A DNA stretch of 64,000 bases from Roseiarcus sp963829505. GTDB lineage: Bacteria > Pseudomonadota > Alphaproteobacteria > Rhizobiales > Beijerinckiaceae. Positions 44,207 through 54,777 of this stretch are shown piece by piece. Where the stretch lies: assembly GCA_963829505.1 (NCBI GenBank), contig CAWHIL010000003.1:682001-746000 (forward strand). Direction: 5' to 3'. The notes beneath the pieces are model-generated. The model had not been told where the DNA came from. It worked only from the letters and a program-made list of their open reading frames with translations, and made no database searches. Position 1 is the first letter of the stretch, and every line of letters begins with the position of its first letter. A program made the position numbers and the translations under genes.

Positions 44207-45856
44207 TCAGAACGTGATGGTGGTCCGGAGGCCCAGAACCCATTCGTTCCTGATCTTCTGGCAGGGCGCGTCCGGATTGGCGATCCCGGCGCCGGGGTTG
44301 ATGACGTACTGGACGTCGGGTTGCACCTGCCACGAAGGCAGCGCCTGGATCTGATAGACCGCCTCGAGAAACGTCTCGGCGCCGCGCACGGGAGTGAAAA
44401 CGCCGGGCTCGAAAACCTGGAGCTGCCGGTCGTAATTGGCGGCGCCGCTGGTCACGCGCGCGACGCCGAAGCCGACGCCGGCGACGTCGTTGTCGCGCCC
44501 CGGCAGCGGGTCGTGCAGCGTCAGCCCCCCGTTGACGCTGAAGGCGACCGCGTTGCGGTCCTCGAGCGTCGTGAACATCGGGCGGAGGAAGAGGCTGACG
44601 TTGCGATTCGGGTCGCTCGACCGCCAGATCATCTGGTCGGCGACGGCGTAGAGCGAATAATTGCCCGGCCGCTTCGCCGCGATCCCGACGCTCTCGGGCG
44701 ACGCGAGCGGGAGGCCGAAGACATCGACCTGCTGGTCGTCGAAATTCTCGCTGTCGTACCAGGCGCCGATCTTGTACGCGCCGGGCAGGGGGTCGGTCGC
44801 CGATGTCTTGCCGGAGGGCGCCGCGGCGGGAAACGTGTACTGCAACTCGGCGATTGCGAGCATGCCGGTGTTCAACGGAAAGTCGAGGCCGTTGGGATTG
44901 CTGAGCTGGGTGTTCGGTGAGTTGGCGGGGATCGGGCTGCCGTTGAAGACGCCGGCCATGATCGTGATGGGATCGATCGGGCGCCAGCGGGCGCGGACGC
45001 CGAGGCCGGAGAGCGGGTAGGCGGGGCCGCCGGCCAGAAGATTGGCGGACGGCAGCGCCGGCCAGCCCATCGCCGCGTTCAGGAAGACGCCCGCGTTCTG
45101 GCTCATCATCCATTCGTTGTCGAGGCTCTGCTCGCCGATCTTGACGTCGAAGCGGTCGCCGAAATTCTGCTGGTACCAGAGCTCCCACAGCCTGAACGAC
45201 GGCGCAGCCTCGAGGCCGCTGATGGTCTGGATGGTCATGAGATTGGATTGGGTGAGGTCGCCGCCCCAGATGTGAAAGCCCTGGATGCTGAGGATGCCGC
45301 CGGGAATGCCGAACAGCGGCTTCGTGTCGAGTTGCACCTGAAGGGTGGTGACGCCGTTGGCCTCGAAGCCCTGGCGGACCCCGCCCGTCAGGTTGCCGAA
45401 TATTTCCGCCTCTTCGGTGAGCTGTACGGAGAGTCCATACTTGAGGAGCGCGGGCCGCAGGCCGCCCATGTCGCCGAGAAAGTTCGCGTTCTGCGAGTCG
45501 CCGCTAAGCACGCCCCAGGGTCCGGGGCTCGGCTTGTCCGGGGTCGACGCGTCGGCGCGGGCGCGCGGGTCGAGCGCCTCGACGCTGGCGCAGAGCGCGG
45601 GGAAGGACGCGGGCGACGCGGGGGCGAACGCCTTGGCCGGGCGGCCGCAGAGCGGCGCCGTCTGGGGCGCGACGGGGTCGGCGTGCGCGGCGCCGACGAG
45701 GCAAATAGAGACAGCGAGCGCGGCCACGCCCGGCCCCGGCCTGGCGGCGGCCGGGAGGCGACGACAGTGCGCTCCGCATTCAACCGACGGCAACTCGAAC
45801 TCCGGTTCAGGACCGCCAATGATGCGACTTCGACCTGAGAAGCCTCGCGCGGTCAA
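44207..45856 (-). CDS. OprB-family carbohydrate-selective porin
   Basis: About 549 residues from the TTG at 45856, with a signal-peptide-like stretch (VAALAVSICLVGAAHA) some 50 residues in. The mature part is a beta-barrel porin: GLSVQLTEEAEIFGNLTGG, IGEQSLDNEWMMSQNAG, LSGLGVRARWRP, ending in the outer-membrane terminal Phe (RTTITF). OprB porins admit sugars and small organics. The start is doubtful: an ATG at 45779 in another frame would give a shorter, more normal leader if one base is missing in the nearby G-runs. Confidence 0.85.
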   Translation of the reverse strand: MTARGFSGRSRIIGGPEPEFELPSVECGAHCRRLPAAARPGPGVAALAVSICLVGAAHADPVAPQTAPLCGRPAKAFAPASPASFPALCASVEALDPRARADASTPDKPSPGPWGVLSGDSQNANFLGDMGGLRPALLKYGLSVQLTEEAEIFGNLTGGVRQGFEANGVTTLQVQLDTKPLFGIPGGILSIQGFHIWGGDLTQSNLMTIQTISGLEAAPSFRLWELWYQQNFGDRFDVKIGEQSLDNEWMMSQNAGVFLNAAMGWPALPSANLLAGGPAYPLSGLGVRARWRPIDPITIMAGVFNGSPIPANSPNTQLSNPNGLDFPLNTGMLAIAELQYTFPAAAPSGKTSATDPLPGAYKIGAWYDSENFDDQQVDVFGLPLASPESVGIAAKRPGNYSLYAVADQMIWRSSDPNRNVSLFLRPMFTTLEDRNAVAFSVNGGLTLHDPLPGRDNDVAGVGFGVARVTSGAANYDRQLQVFEPGVFTPVRGAETFLEAVYQIQALPSWQVQPDVQYVINPGAGIANPDAPCQKIRNEWVLGLRTTITF

Positions 45857-45906
45857 CCAGGCTCGTTAGTCCGTGTACAAAACGGGGCGACGACACTTGT
45901 GAGGCT

Positions 45907-46248
45907 TTACGGCGACCCGAGGAGCGCGGCGACGTCGTCGCGCAGGGCGGCGAGCTTGCCGACGACAATGTCCCAGACCAGACGATCGTCCACGGCGGCG
46001 TAACCATGGACCAAAATATTTCGGAATGAGATTGCGCGCCGGTACTCGCGAATGCTGGCCGCCGCTTGCGGATCGAGTTTCGCCAGTTGGGTCAAAGCCT
46101 CGCCGATGATCTCGAACTGCCGCTCGACTGCGGACCGAAGCATCTGGTCGTCCAGATAGACTGCGAAAGTCTTCCCTTGGGTAAACTGGGCGATGAGCCC
46201 CGCGGCCTGTTGAATGTCGCCAAGGTATGCGCGGGCGTCACGCTTCAT
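45907..46248 (-). CDS. hepT: HepT-like toxin (DUF86)
   Basis: 113 residues: DARAYLGDIQQAAGLIAQF, SAVERQFEIIGEAL and the RNase active-site motif RNILVHGY (R-x4-H-x-Y). HEPN-domain HepT toxins cut RNA and are inactivated by AMPylation from the paired MntA nucleotidyltransferase. Its start overlaps the mntA stop by 11 bases, as in known MntA-HepT operons. Confidence 0.9.
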   Translation of the reverse strand: MKRDARAYLGDIQQAAGLIAQFTQGKTFAVYLDDQMLRSAVERQFEIIGEALTQLAKLDPQAAASIREYRRAISFRNILVHGYAAVDDRLVWDIVVGKLAALRDDVAALLGSP

Positions 46249-46546
46249 AGAGCGGCGCTCGCGATTCTTCGACGGTCCTTCTGAAATGCGGATTTCGGAT
46301 TGCCGCCGCAGCGACCAGATCGACAGGTCGGCTAAAGAGCAACTCCAGCTCTTCCTTGAGTTCGAAGAAGGCGTCCGCGTAGCCGCCAGGCGGCTTGGGC
46401 TCGAACTCGTACAGAAAATCGAGATCGCTGCGCGCCGGGTCGAAGTCGCCGCGGGCGGCGGAGCCGAAGAGGTCGAGCCGGCGCACGCCGAAACGGCGGC
46501 AGAGGTCCGCGAGTTCGGCGCGGCGCGAGGCGATTTCGGCGATCAT
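46238..46546 (-). CDS. mntA: MntA-like minimal nucleotidyltransferase antitoxin
   Basis: 102 residues. The nucleotidyltransferase motif GSAARGDFDPARSDLDF (GS, 11 residues, DxD) is intact, followed by LKEELELLFSRPVDLV. It would AMPylate HepT on the Tyr of its active-site motif. ATG at 46546. Together with hepT this looks like a complete type VII toxin-antitoxin pair. Confidence 0.9.
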   Translation of the reverse strand: MIAEIASRRAELADLCRRFGVRRLDLFGSAARGDFDPARSDLDFLYEFEPKPPGGYADAFFELKEELELLFSRPVDLVAAAAIRNPHFRRTVEESRAPLYEA

Positions 46547-46602
46547 CGGATCTTTGTACCACAGGCTGATGAGAAAGGCCCCGAACGGCTCAGCGCAGCC
46601 CC

Positions 46603-47649
46603 TCACTCCCTCTTGCTGAACAGGAACGGCGCGACGTCGGAGACGCCGGGGGGCTTCGTCACGGCGAAGGGCGCGGGGCGGCAGACGGCGAGGGCCGATA
46701 AGCCCACGCGCGCGGTGAGCAGGCCGTTCATGACGCCTTCGCCCATGCGCGCCGAGATGCGCGAGGCGAGCCCATGGCCGACGAGCTGCTGGAGAATGCT
46801 GTCGCCGACCGCCATGCCGCCGGTGATGGCGATATGCGCGCCGATCGAACGGCCGAGCTTGATCAGGCCGAGGAGGCCGGGCCGGCCGCCGTAGATCTCG
46901 GCGATCCGGCGCACGAGCCGGACGATCTGGGCGACGACGAAGATGACGTCGAGAATGGCGCGCGGGCTGATCGCGGTCACGAGCGAGACGGCCTTCGCGG
47001 CCTTCGCGATCTCCCCCTGCGCCCGCTCGTCGAGGGGCCTCAAGAGCGCCCGCTCGGCGACGTCGATGAGGTCGCGCCCGTCGATGATGGCGGCGGCGGC
47101 CTCGGTGACCTCGGCCCGGGCGCGCGCCGTCTCCGGGCGGTCGCGATAGAGCGCGACGAGGCGGACGACCAGCTTTCGCGCAGCGTCCCGGTCGTCGGCG
47201 GCGCGCGCTTCGGCGAAGGCGACGTGCATTTCCGCGATCCGCGTCTGGCGCGCGACGGCGAGCGCCTCGCGCACGCCAAGGCCGATCAGCCCCGCGACGA
47301 ACAGGACCGCGAAGACGAGGCCGACAATTCCAAGCGACTCGGCCTTGGCGAACAGGCCCTCGATGAGGTTGGTCGTCCACAGGCCAAAGCCGAGCGAGAC
47401 GAGGCCGCCGAGGCCCGTCCAGAGAAGCCCCACGAGGCTGAAGCGGCTCCGGCTGAGCAGCCCGGACTTCTGCGCCGCCTCGACCTCGAGTTCCGCCTCG
47501 TCGATCGCCGGCGCCCGAGTCGAGGGGGGAATCGGATCGTGCTCGGACTGGATGACGGCCCTGGGCGCGAGCGGCGCGGGCAAGTCGTCGACGGCGATGC
47601 GCTCATCGTCGAGGCGGAAGGCGCGGGGGCGGGGGGGGCGGTCGATCAT
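46603..47649 (-). CDS. YcjF/TIGR01620 family membrane protein
   Basis: 348 residues: long polar N-terminus, two membrane helices around FSLVGLLWTGLGGLVSLGFG and LGIVGLVFAVLFVAGLIGLG, then a helical DUF697-type domain (ARKLVVRLVALYRDRPETA, GMAVGDSILQQLVGHG). It overlaps the ycjX stop by four bases, so the two are co-translated. The ycjX-ycjF pair is widespread and stress-linked in E. coli; its molecular role is unknown. Confidence 0.88.
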   Translation of the reverse strand: MIDRPPRPRAFRLDDERIAVDDLPAPLAPRAVIQSEHDPIPPSTRAPAIDEAELEVEAAQKSGLLSRSRFSLVGLLWTGLGGLVSLGFGLWTTNLIEGLFAKAESLGIVGLVFAVLFVAGLIGLGVREALAVARQTRIAEMHVAFAEARAADDRDAARKLVVRLVALYRDRPETARARAEVTEAAAAIIDGRDLIDVAERALLRPLDERAQGEIAKAAKAVSLVTAISPRAILDVIFVVAQIVRLVRRIAEIYGGRPGLLGLIKLGRSIGAHIAITGGMAVGDSILQQLVGHGLASRISARMGEGVMNGLLTARVGLSALAVCRPAPFAVTKPPGVSDVAPFLFSKRE

Positions 47650-49139
47650 GCGAGACGGTCCCCGATCAGGAATTGCAGGGCGCGGTCGAGCCGGATTTGC
47701 GGGGCCGCCTGGCCGCGCTGCACGACGGGGGGACGAAAGCGGACGAAGCGCCAGTCGTTGTCAGCCTCCGGCAGCGCGATCGCGTCGCCTTCGAAGATCG
47801 AGGCCGGGTCGGCCGGCAGTTCGCCGGGAAAGACGGCGGCTTCCGCGACGCCGTCGAACGTCTCGCCGCCGATCGTCTCGCCCTTCTCGGGCACGCCGAC
47901 GATCGCCTTCAGGATCTGCCCCTGCTGGCGGATTTCGGCCTCGCGGGTGGCGCGCACCGCCGCAAGCGCGATGACGTCGATCTCGGCGCCGACGCCCTCG
48001 GCGCGCGCGATCGCCCGCGCGGTGAGCGCCCTCAGGATCGCCTCGAGCCGGTCGTGGCTCGTGTGGTGGAGATGGTCGGCCTTGGTGGCGGCGAACAGGA
48101 TCCGGTCGATGCGGGGGCGGAAGATCGAGGCGACGCTCGACGCGCGTCCCGCCCGGAAGGCCGCCATCACTTCGGCCAGCGCGTTCTCGAGGTCGCTCAG
48201 CGCCGCCGGCCCCGAGTTCAGCGCGGTCAGCGCGTCGACCAGCACGATCTGGCGGTCGAGCCGGGCGAAGTGATCGCGGAAGAAGGGTTTGACGACATGG
48301 CGCTTGTAGGCCTCGTAGCGGCGCTCCATCATGGCGGCCATCGAGCCCGCGGCGATCGGCTCGCCGTCGGGCATGGGAATCGGCGCGAAGGTCAGCGCCG
48401 GCGAACCTTCGAGGTCGCCCGGCATGAGAAAGCGGCCGGGGGGCAGGGTCGAAAGCGCATAGACGTCGTCGCGCGCCCGCCGGAGATAGGCCGTGAACGC
48501 CTCCGCCACGGCGCGCGCGCGGTCCTCGTCGGCCGCGGCGTGCGGGTCGAGGCCTGCGAGCGCGGCGGCCCAGCCGGCGGCGAGCGGCGCGCGGGCCGCC
48601 TTCTGGCTCGCCGCCAGCGTCTCGCGCGCCCATGCGGCATAGCTCTTGTCGAGGAGCGGCAGATCGAGCAGCCACTCGCCCGGATAGTCGACGATGTCGA
48701 GCGTGAGCGCCGACTCGCGTCCGCTCCACCGCGCCGCGCTCTCGAATTCGATCGTCAGTCTGAGCTGCGAGATGCGCCGGGTCGACAGCGGCCAGCGCCG
48801 GTCGGGGCCCGAAAGGCTCGCGGAATGGTCCTCGTAGGCGAAGCGCGGCACGGCGTCGTCGGGCTGCGGCTCGAGCCTTGCGCGCACGATGCGCCCCTCG
48901 GCCGAGGCCGCAAGCACCGGCAGGCGGACGCCGGCGAGGAGGTTCGTGACGAGCGCCGTCAGGAACACGGTCTTGCCGGAGCGCGACAGGCCGGTGACGC
49001 CGAGGCGAAACGCCCCGCCGCCGAAGAAGTCGCCGAGCGAGCGGGCGACGAGGCCCGCCTCGAAGAGAAAATCGGAGAATGACACGTGCGCGCCGGCGAC
49101 CCTTCGCGAAAGGGGCCTCATGTAGCGCGGGGGGCCCAT
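47646..49139 (-). CDS. YcjX-like P-loop protein (DUF463)
   Basis: About 497 residues with Walker A GLSRSGKT, LTLDIVDYPGEWLLDLPLL (Walker B/switch region), IVLVDALTALNSG and ATKADHLHH (NKxD-like). DUF463 proteins are GTPase-like and form a pair with YcjF. Several nearby in-frame starts (49139, 49121) cannot be separated; the conserved part begins at VSFSDFLFEAG. Confidence 0.88.
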   Translation of the reverse strand: MGPPRYMRPLSRRVAGAHVSFSDFLFEAGLVARSLGDFFGGGAFRLGVTGLSRSGKTVFLTALVTNLLAGVRLPVLAASAEGRIVRARLEPQPDDAVPRFAYEDHSASLSGPDRRWPLSTRRISQLRLTIEFESAARWSGRESALTLDIVDYPGEWLLDLPLLDKSYAAWARETLAASQKAARAPLAAGWAAALAGLDPHAAADEDRARAVAEAFTAYLRRARDDVYALSTLPPGRFLMPGDLEGSPALTFAPIPMPDGEPIAAGSMAAMMERRYEAYKRHVVKPFFRDHFARLDRQIVLVDALTALNSGPAALSDLENALAEVMAAFRAGRASSVASIFRPRIDRILFAATKADHLHHTSHDRLEAILRALTARAIARAEGVGAEIDVIALAAVRATREAEIRQQGQILKAIVGVPEKGETIGGETFDGVAEAAVFPGELPADPASIFEGDAIALPEADNDWRFVRFRPPVVQRGQAAPQIRLDRALQFLIGDRLA

Positions 49140-49171
49140 CGGCGCCTAGGGGCTTAGGCTCCCGGAAGGGA

Positions 49172-49263
49172 CCGTCATTGCGAGCGTAGCGAAGCAATCC
49201 ATCCCGTGGCTATTGCTGGGGGCGAGATGGATTGCTTCGTCGCGTCGCTCCTCGCAACGACGG
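49172..49263. repeat. 92-bp palindromic element CCGTCATTGCGAG...CTCGCAACGACGG
   Basis: Near-perfect terminal inverted repeats containing CGTCATTGCGAG, GCGAAGCAATCCA and TGGATTGCTTCG. Repeats of this consensus are scattered in many proteobacterial genomes as non-autonomous palindromes. It lies between ycjX and the sixA-like gene. Confidence 0.75.
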
Positions 49264-49275
49264 CCGAGGCGCGGC

Positions 49276-49800
49276 TCAGGCGTCGCTCGTCTCGAGTTCG
49301 GCGGGGGTGAGATAGAGGGCGAGAAGCCCGCGCTTGCGCTCGACGTCCTCCCAGGCCGACACGTCGAAGTCGATGACGGCGACCGCGCAGGTCGGGAATT
49401 TCTGCGCCAGGCGCCGGAGTTCCGGCTGAGCCCCCTCGCCGGCGAGGGTCGACGCAAGCTCGCCGAGGCCCGGATTATGGCCGACGAAGGCGATCGTATC
49501 GATGGAATCGGGAAGCGACTGGACGCGGGCGTAGAGCATCGCCTGGGTCGCGTCGTAGAGCCCGAGTTGCGCCTCGAGCGTGATGCGGCGCGGCGAAAGC
49601 GCGGCGAAAATCTCCGCCGTCTGCTCGGTGCGCAGCGCGCCCGAGTGGATGATGTGGAGGGGCATGAAATCGCGGGCGGCGAGCAGAGCGGCGACGGAGC
49701 GCGCGTCGTCGCGGCCGCGCTCGGCCAGCGCACGCTCGTAGTCGTCCTGCCCGACCCCGGGCTCGGCCTTGGCGTGGCGGATGAGGAACAGACGGCGCAT
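49276..49800 (-). CDS. SixA-like histidine phosphatase
   Basis: 174 residues of the histidine phosphatase superfamily: LFLIRHAKAEPGVGQDDYERAL (catalytic His in RHAKAE), HSGALRTEQTAEI and FVGHNPGL with the second catalytic His. SixA removes phosphate from Hpt domains in phosphorelays; an Hpt gene and cckA are both in this window, but a link is only a suggestion. Confidence 0.88.
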   Translation of the reverse strand: MRRLFLIRHAKAEPGVGQDDYERALAERGRDDARSVAALLAARDFMPLHIIHSGALRTEQTAEIFAALSPRRITLEAQLGLYDATQAMLYARVQSLPDSIDTIAFVGHNPGLGELASTLAGEGAQPELRRLAQKFPTCAVAVIDFDVSAWEDVERKRGLLALYLTPAELETSDA

Positions 49801-49835
49801 GGGGCGCGAGATTGCGCGCGCCGGCCGGGTTGCGC

Positions 49836-49872
49836 AAGTCGCAAGGATGCCGCAGTCGCAAGGATGCCGCGG
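49836..49872. repeat. Short tandem duplication (AGTCGCAAGGATGCCGC x2)
   Basis: The 17-base unit occurs twice back to back in the 257-base gap between the sixA-like gene and the monooxygenase gene. Nothing else recognisable is in the gap. Confidence 0.7.
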
Positions 49873-50057
49873 ACCCGAGGCCGGAAAGCGCCAGGCGGCG
49901 CAGGCCGCGCCCGGCCGTCCCTCGCTTCGGCTCGGACCTTTGGCTTTCGGTCTCGCGCGGAGGGACGAGCGTCACTCTGCGAAGGCGAGGCCAGGACGAC
50001 CGCGAATGATCCTCGCTCGACCCTTGCGCGTCACTGTCGCCGCCATCCCTCGCGCCG

Positions 50058-51281
50058 CTACGGACTCAAAGGGCTCGCGCGCCTCGAACTCTCCCACGGA
50101 TAGGCGGGAAGCGTGAGCGTATCGAAAAGCTCGCGGCCGGCCACATAGCGCGCAAGCCCCGGCGCGGCGAGGGCGTTGACGATCAGATTGCGGACCTTGA
50201 GACCCCACTGCGTGCGCGGCGCGAAGGCTGCCGAGAACCTCGCGGCGCCCCTTTGTTTGGAAGCAAGGTGGCCCCGCAAAAGCGTTTCGTAGGCGCCGAA
50301 CGCCGCCTCATGCCGGCCCTTGGCCCTCAGAAGCTCGCCAGCAAGAACGTAGGCGGCCGTCATCGCGAGCGCGGCGCCCTGTCCCGCGGCGAGAGACACA
50401 CAGAACGCGGCGTCGCCGACAAGCGCGATGCGACCCTTCGTCCACGCCGGCATACGGATCTGACTCACGCGGTCGAAATAGAGATCCGGCGCGTCGTCGA
50501 GCCGTGCAAGAATTTCCGCGCACTCCCATGCCGCCCGTCCGTAGCGCTCGCGCAGGAGATTTTTCAGCGCCGGCCGTTCGCGCCCTGGCGCAACGTCTTT
50601 GTCCCCGTCGGCGAAGATGAACAGGAACAGGGTTCGATTCTCTCGCAGCGTCACGCGGCCGAGCATGATCCCTGGCCTGTTGTAGAGGACGTAGACGTCC
50701 TCGTCGCGCTGGCGATAGCCCTCCGTCTCGAAGGCCGCGATCGCGTAGCCAAGGTCCTTCTCGAACTGGGGTTCGGGCCCGAAAGCGAGATGCCGGACGT
50801 TGGAATGCAGACCGTCCGCCCCGACGACGAGATCGAAACTGCGCGCCGGCGCGAACTCGAACTCGACGCGCACCTTATCGGTCTCCTCACGGAGCGAGAC
50901 AATCTGATCTCCGAACATGACCTCGCTCCGACGCGACGCCCTGTCGAACAGGAGCCTGGAAAGACTGCTGCGCGGGATCGTGATGAAGCGTCCGCCTGCA
51001 AGGGCGCGGAACCCGTGCACGCCAAGGCCAGCAAGGCGTTGGCCCTTGTCGCCGACGATTCGCAGCTCTCGAACGTGGTAGCCGGCGCGTTCAATCCCGT
51101 CTTCAAGTCCCATCCGCTCGGCGATGTCGTAGCCCAGGCCCCAGAAATCGATCACGTAGCCGCCATCCCGTAGCTGCGGCGCGCGCTCGACGAGCGTCGT
51201 CCGGTAGCCGGCGGCGTCGAGCCAATAGGCGAGGGCGGGCCCAGCGACCCCGACGCCCGAGATCAACGCAGTCGCGGTCAT
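50058..51281 (-). CDS. FAD-dependent monooxygenase (PHBH-type)
   Basis: 407-residue group A flavoprotein hydroxylase: FAD motif GVGVAGPALAYWL, RSSLSRLLF, VVGADGLHSNVR (DG motif), and LVGDAAFCVSLAAGQGAALAM (GD motif). These enzymes hydroxylate aromatic or polyketide-like substrates with NAD(P)H. The substrate is unknown; there are no pathway genes nearby. Confidence 0.88.
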   Translation of the reverse strand: MTATALISGVGVAGPALAYWLDAAGYRTTLVERAPQLRDGGYVIDFWGLGYDIAERMGLEDGIERAGYHVRELRIVGDKGQRLAGLGVHGFRALAGGRFITIPRSSLSRLLFDRASRRSEVMFGDQIVSLREETDKVRVEFEFAPARSFDLVVGADGLHSNVRHLAFGPEPQFEKDLGYAIAAFETEGYRQRDEDVYVLYNRPGIMLGRVTLRENRTLFLFIFADGDKDVAPGRERPALKNLLRERYGRAAWECAEILARLDDAPDLYFDRVSQIRMPAWTKGRIALVGDAAFCVSLAAGQGAALAMTAAYVLAGELLRAKGRHEAAFGAYETLLRGHLASKQRGAARFSAAFAPRTQWGLKVRNLIVNALAAPGLARYVAGRELFDTLTLPAYPWESSRRASPLSP

Positions 51282-51361
51282 GTCCGGCGCCTATCACCCG
51301 CGCAAGACGAAATTGAGGAAGGCGCTTGCGAAATCGCGCGTCAGCGCCCGTCCGGCGCCGC

Positions 51362-52204
<843 letters not shown>

Positions 52205-52269
52205 GAACGAATGGCCTCGAACTCGCAAAAGGGGGCGCGTCGCCGCAACCTATAGCGGGGCTCGGCGCC

Positions 52270-54777
52270 TCACGCCATCGCGCCCTTCACCGTCTCGATC
52301 AGCTGCTTCAGGGTGAACGGCTTCGGCAGGAAGACGAATTCCTGGCGGTCGGGCAGATTGCGGGCGAAGGCGTCGTCGGCATAGCCGGATACGAACACCA
52401 CCTTCGCCGCGACCCCGCGACGGCGGAGTTCCGTCAGCATGGTCGGCCCGTCCATCTCCGGCATGATGACGTCCGAGACGATGAGGTCGACCGATCCCCC
52501 GGCCTCCTCCAGAACCTTCAGCGCCTCGACGCCGGTTTCGGCCTCGAGCACCGTATAGCCGCGCGAGGCCAGCGCCCGCGAAGCGAAGGCGCGCACCGCC
52601 TCCTCGTCCTCGACGAGAAGAATGGCGCCGCGGCCGGTGAGGTCGGCTGGAGGCTTCGCCGCCTCCTTCCTGACCGGCGCCTCGATCTCGACCGGCTCGA
52701 TGAGGCGCGGCAGGAGGATGCGGAAGGTCGCGCCGCGACCCGGTTCGCTCTCGACGAAAACGGTCCCCCCGGTCTGCTTGACGATGCCATAGACCATCGA
52801 CAGGCCGAGCCCGGTGCCCTTGCCGACTTCCTTAGTGGTGAAGAAGGGTTCGAAGATCTTCGACTGCACCTCGGCGGGGATGCCGTGGCCATTGTCCTCG
52901 ACCTCGACAAGGACGTAGTCGGCCGGAACGACAGCCTCCTTCAGGCTCGCGCATTCGGCCGCGGGCAGGTTGCGGGTCCGAAGCGTGATCTTGCCGCCGT
53001 CCGGCATCGCGTCGCGCGCGTTGACCACGAGGTTCATCACGACCTGCTCGAACTGGTTGAGGTCGGCGCGCACGAGCCAGAGGTCGCGGCTGTGGACGAC
53101 GTCGAGCTGGATCGTCTCGCCGACGAGGCGCCTCAGCAGCATCTGCAATTCCGACAGGACGTCGTTGAGCTGCAACGTCTGGGGCATCAGCGTCTGCCGG
53201 CGAGAGAAGGCGAGAAGCTGTCGCACAAGGCCCGCGGCGCGGTTCGCGTTGTGCTTGATCTGCATGATATCCTGGAAGGACGGATCGGTCGGCCGGTGAT
53301 TGGCGAGCAGAAGGTCGGAATAGCCGATGATCGCCGTCAAGACGTTGTTGAAGTCGTGCGCCACGCCGCCCGCGAGCTGGCCGATCGCCTGCATCTTCTG
53401 GCTCTGGGCGAGGTTCTCCTGAAGGGCGCGCTGCTCGGTGGTTTCGAGGGCGAAGACGATGGCGCTCGCCCCCTCGTTGCTTTCGGGATCGGCTGCCGAG
53501 ACGAAGAGCCGCGCCGAGCGGGGCGGCTCCTCGCCGGCAAGCGTCACATCGAGCGGCTCGATCCCGTTTGCGCCCTGCGCGGCGGCGGCAAGGGCGGTGC
53601 GAAGGCCGGCGTGATCGCGGGGCGCGACGAGGGCGAAAAACGAAGGCTTGCCGTCGCCCGCGGCTTTGAGCGCCGCGGGCGCGAGCCGCGCGAAGGCGGC
53701 GTTCGGGCGCAGGACCGCGCCGCTCGCCTCGACCTCGGCGATGGCGACCGGCGTCGAATTGAAGATGCGGGCGAAGCGGAGCTCGGCGGCGCGCAAATCC
53801 TCCCTGCCTTTGCCTTCGCCCGCCGCGCGGCTGATGACGAGCGAGCGCGAAGGCCCCGGACGGCCGTCGCTCGCGAAGGCCACCTTGTGCAGGATGCGCG
53901 CCGGCACGACCCGTCCCCGGCGCGGCCTGAGGTCGACGTCGAAGGTCTGCGTCCTGACTTCCCCCGGCCGGCCGGACATGGCGCCGAGCATCGCGCCGCC
54001 GTCGCCGGCGATGACGTCGCCGATCCTCAGCAGATCGACGCCGAACTGGGCGAGGTCGTAATCGAGCCATTCGGCGAGCGTCGCGTTCATGTGCACGATC
54101 GCGCCGTCCGGCTCGGCGGAGAAGAAGCCGGCCGGCGCGTGATCGAGATAGTCGATGGCGTGCTGGAGATCCTGGAAGAAGGTCTCGTGCCGGTCGTGCT
54201 CGCGCGTTTCGTCCGACACCGTCCAGACCGACGCGCCCTCGCTGGCGAGCGCGTAGAGCGGCCGCACGCGAATACGGTACCAGGCGACCGCGGCGTCGCC
54301 GCTCAGCGGCGGCGCGAGCCTCAGGTCCTCGCTCGCGGGCTTTCCCGACTTCGCCGCCTGCGAAAGGCGGTATATCGACTCCGACACGTCGGGCGAGCCC
54401 GCGAACACCGTCTCGACCGGCCTCAATTCGTCGCCGGAGAGGCCGTAATAGGCGGGGTTGGCGTAGACGATGCGGGCGCGGCGGTCGGTGACGACGAGGC
54501 CGTCCGGGCTGGTGTCGGCGATCGTTCGCGCGATGTCGGACCCCTGGGCGCGAGAGGCAAACCGCACGAGGCCGAAGGCGAACATGATCAGCCCGATCCC
54601 GCCGAGGGCGGCGAGCGTGAAGATCGCGTAGTTGACCACGAGCAGGGCAAGCTCCCGCGGCGCGAGCCAGACCGCCGCCACGACCCCGGAGAGGACAAGG
54701 GCGAGAAGGACGAGGACGAGCGGCTTGGCCGTTCGCTCGACCCGGCCCGCTGCCCGCGGGTGCGGCGTCGCAGTCAT
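52270..54777 (-). CDS. cckA: Cell-cycle hybrid histidine kinase CckA
   Basis: 835 residues from the ATG at 54777. Two N-terminal membrane helices, tandem PAS domains, HisKA with GGVAHDFNNVLTAIIGYSDL, HATPase motifs (NLVVNARDAM, DNGHGIP, KGTGLGLSM) and a C-terminal receiver (LLVEDEEAVRAFA, Asp in LIVSDVIMPEMDG, Lys in FLPKPFT). CckA phosphorylates CtrA and CpdR through ChpT and so controls division and polarity. Divergent from the fliO-like gene, its usual neighbour in Rhizobiales. Confidence 0.95.
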   Translation of the reverse strand: MTATPHPRAAGRVERTAKPLVLVLLALVLSGVVAAVWLAPRELALLVVNYAIFTLAALGGIGLIMFAFGLVRFASRAQGSDIARTIADTSPDGLVVTDRRARIVYANPAYYGLSGDELRPVETVFAGSPDVSESIYRLSQAAKSGKPASEDLRLAPPLSGDAAVAWYRIRVRPLYALASEGASVWTVSDETREHDRHETFFQDLQHAIDYLDHAPAGFFSAEPDGAIVHMNATLAEWLDYDLAQFGVDLLRIGDVIAGDGGAMLGAMSGRPGEVRTQTFDVDLRPRRGRVVPARILHKVAFASDGRPGPSRSLVISRAAGEGKGREDLRAAELRFARIFNSTPVAIAEVEASGAVLRPNAAFARLAPAALKAAGDGKPSFFALVAPRDHAGLRTALAAAAQGANGIEPLDVTLAGEEPPRSARLFVSAADPESNEGASAIVFALETTEQRALQENLAQSQKMQAIGQLAGGVAHDFNNVLTAIIGYSDLLLANHRPTDPSFQDIMQIKHNANRAAGLVRQLLAFSRRQTLMPQTLQLNDVLSELQMLLRRLVGETIQLDVVHSRDLWLVRADLNQFEQVVMNLVVNARDAMPDGGKITLRTRNLPAAECASLKEAVVPADYVLVEVEDNGHGIPAEVQSKIFEPFFTTKEVGKGTGLGLSMVYGIVKQTGGTVFVESEPGRGATFRILLPRLIEPVEIEAPVRKEAAKPPADLTGRGAILLVEDEEAVRAFASRALASRGYTVLEAETGVEALKVLEEAGGSVDLIVSDVIMPEMDGPTMLTELRRRGVAAKVVFVSGYADDAFARNLPDRQEFVFLPKPFTLKQLIETVKGAMA

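Noticed and set aside
46554..47380. Long minus-strand frame joined upstream of mntA
   Set aside because: It is the out-of-frame shadow of the YcjF-like gene; only the last 102 residues are MntA.
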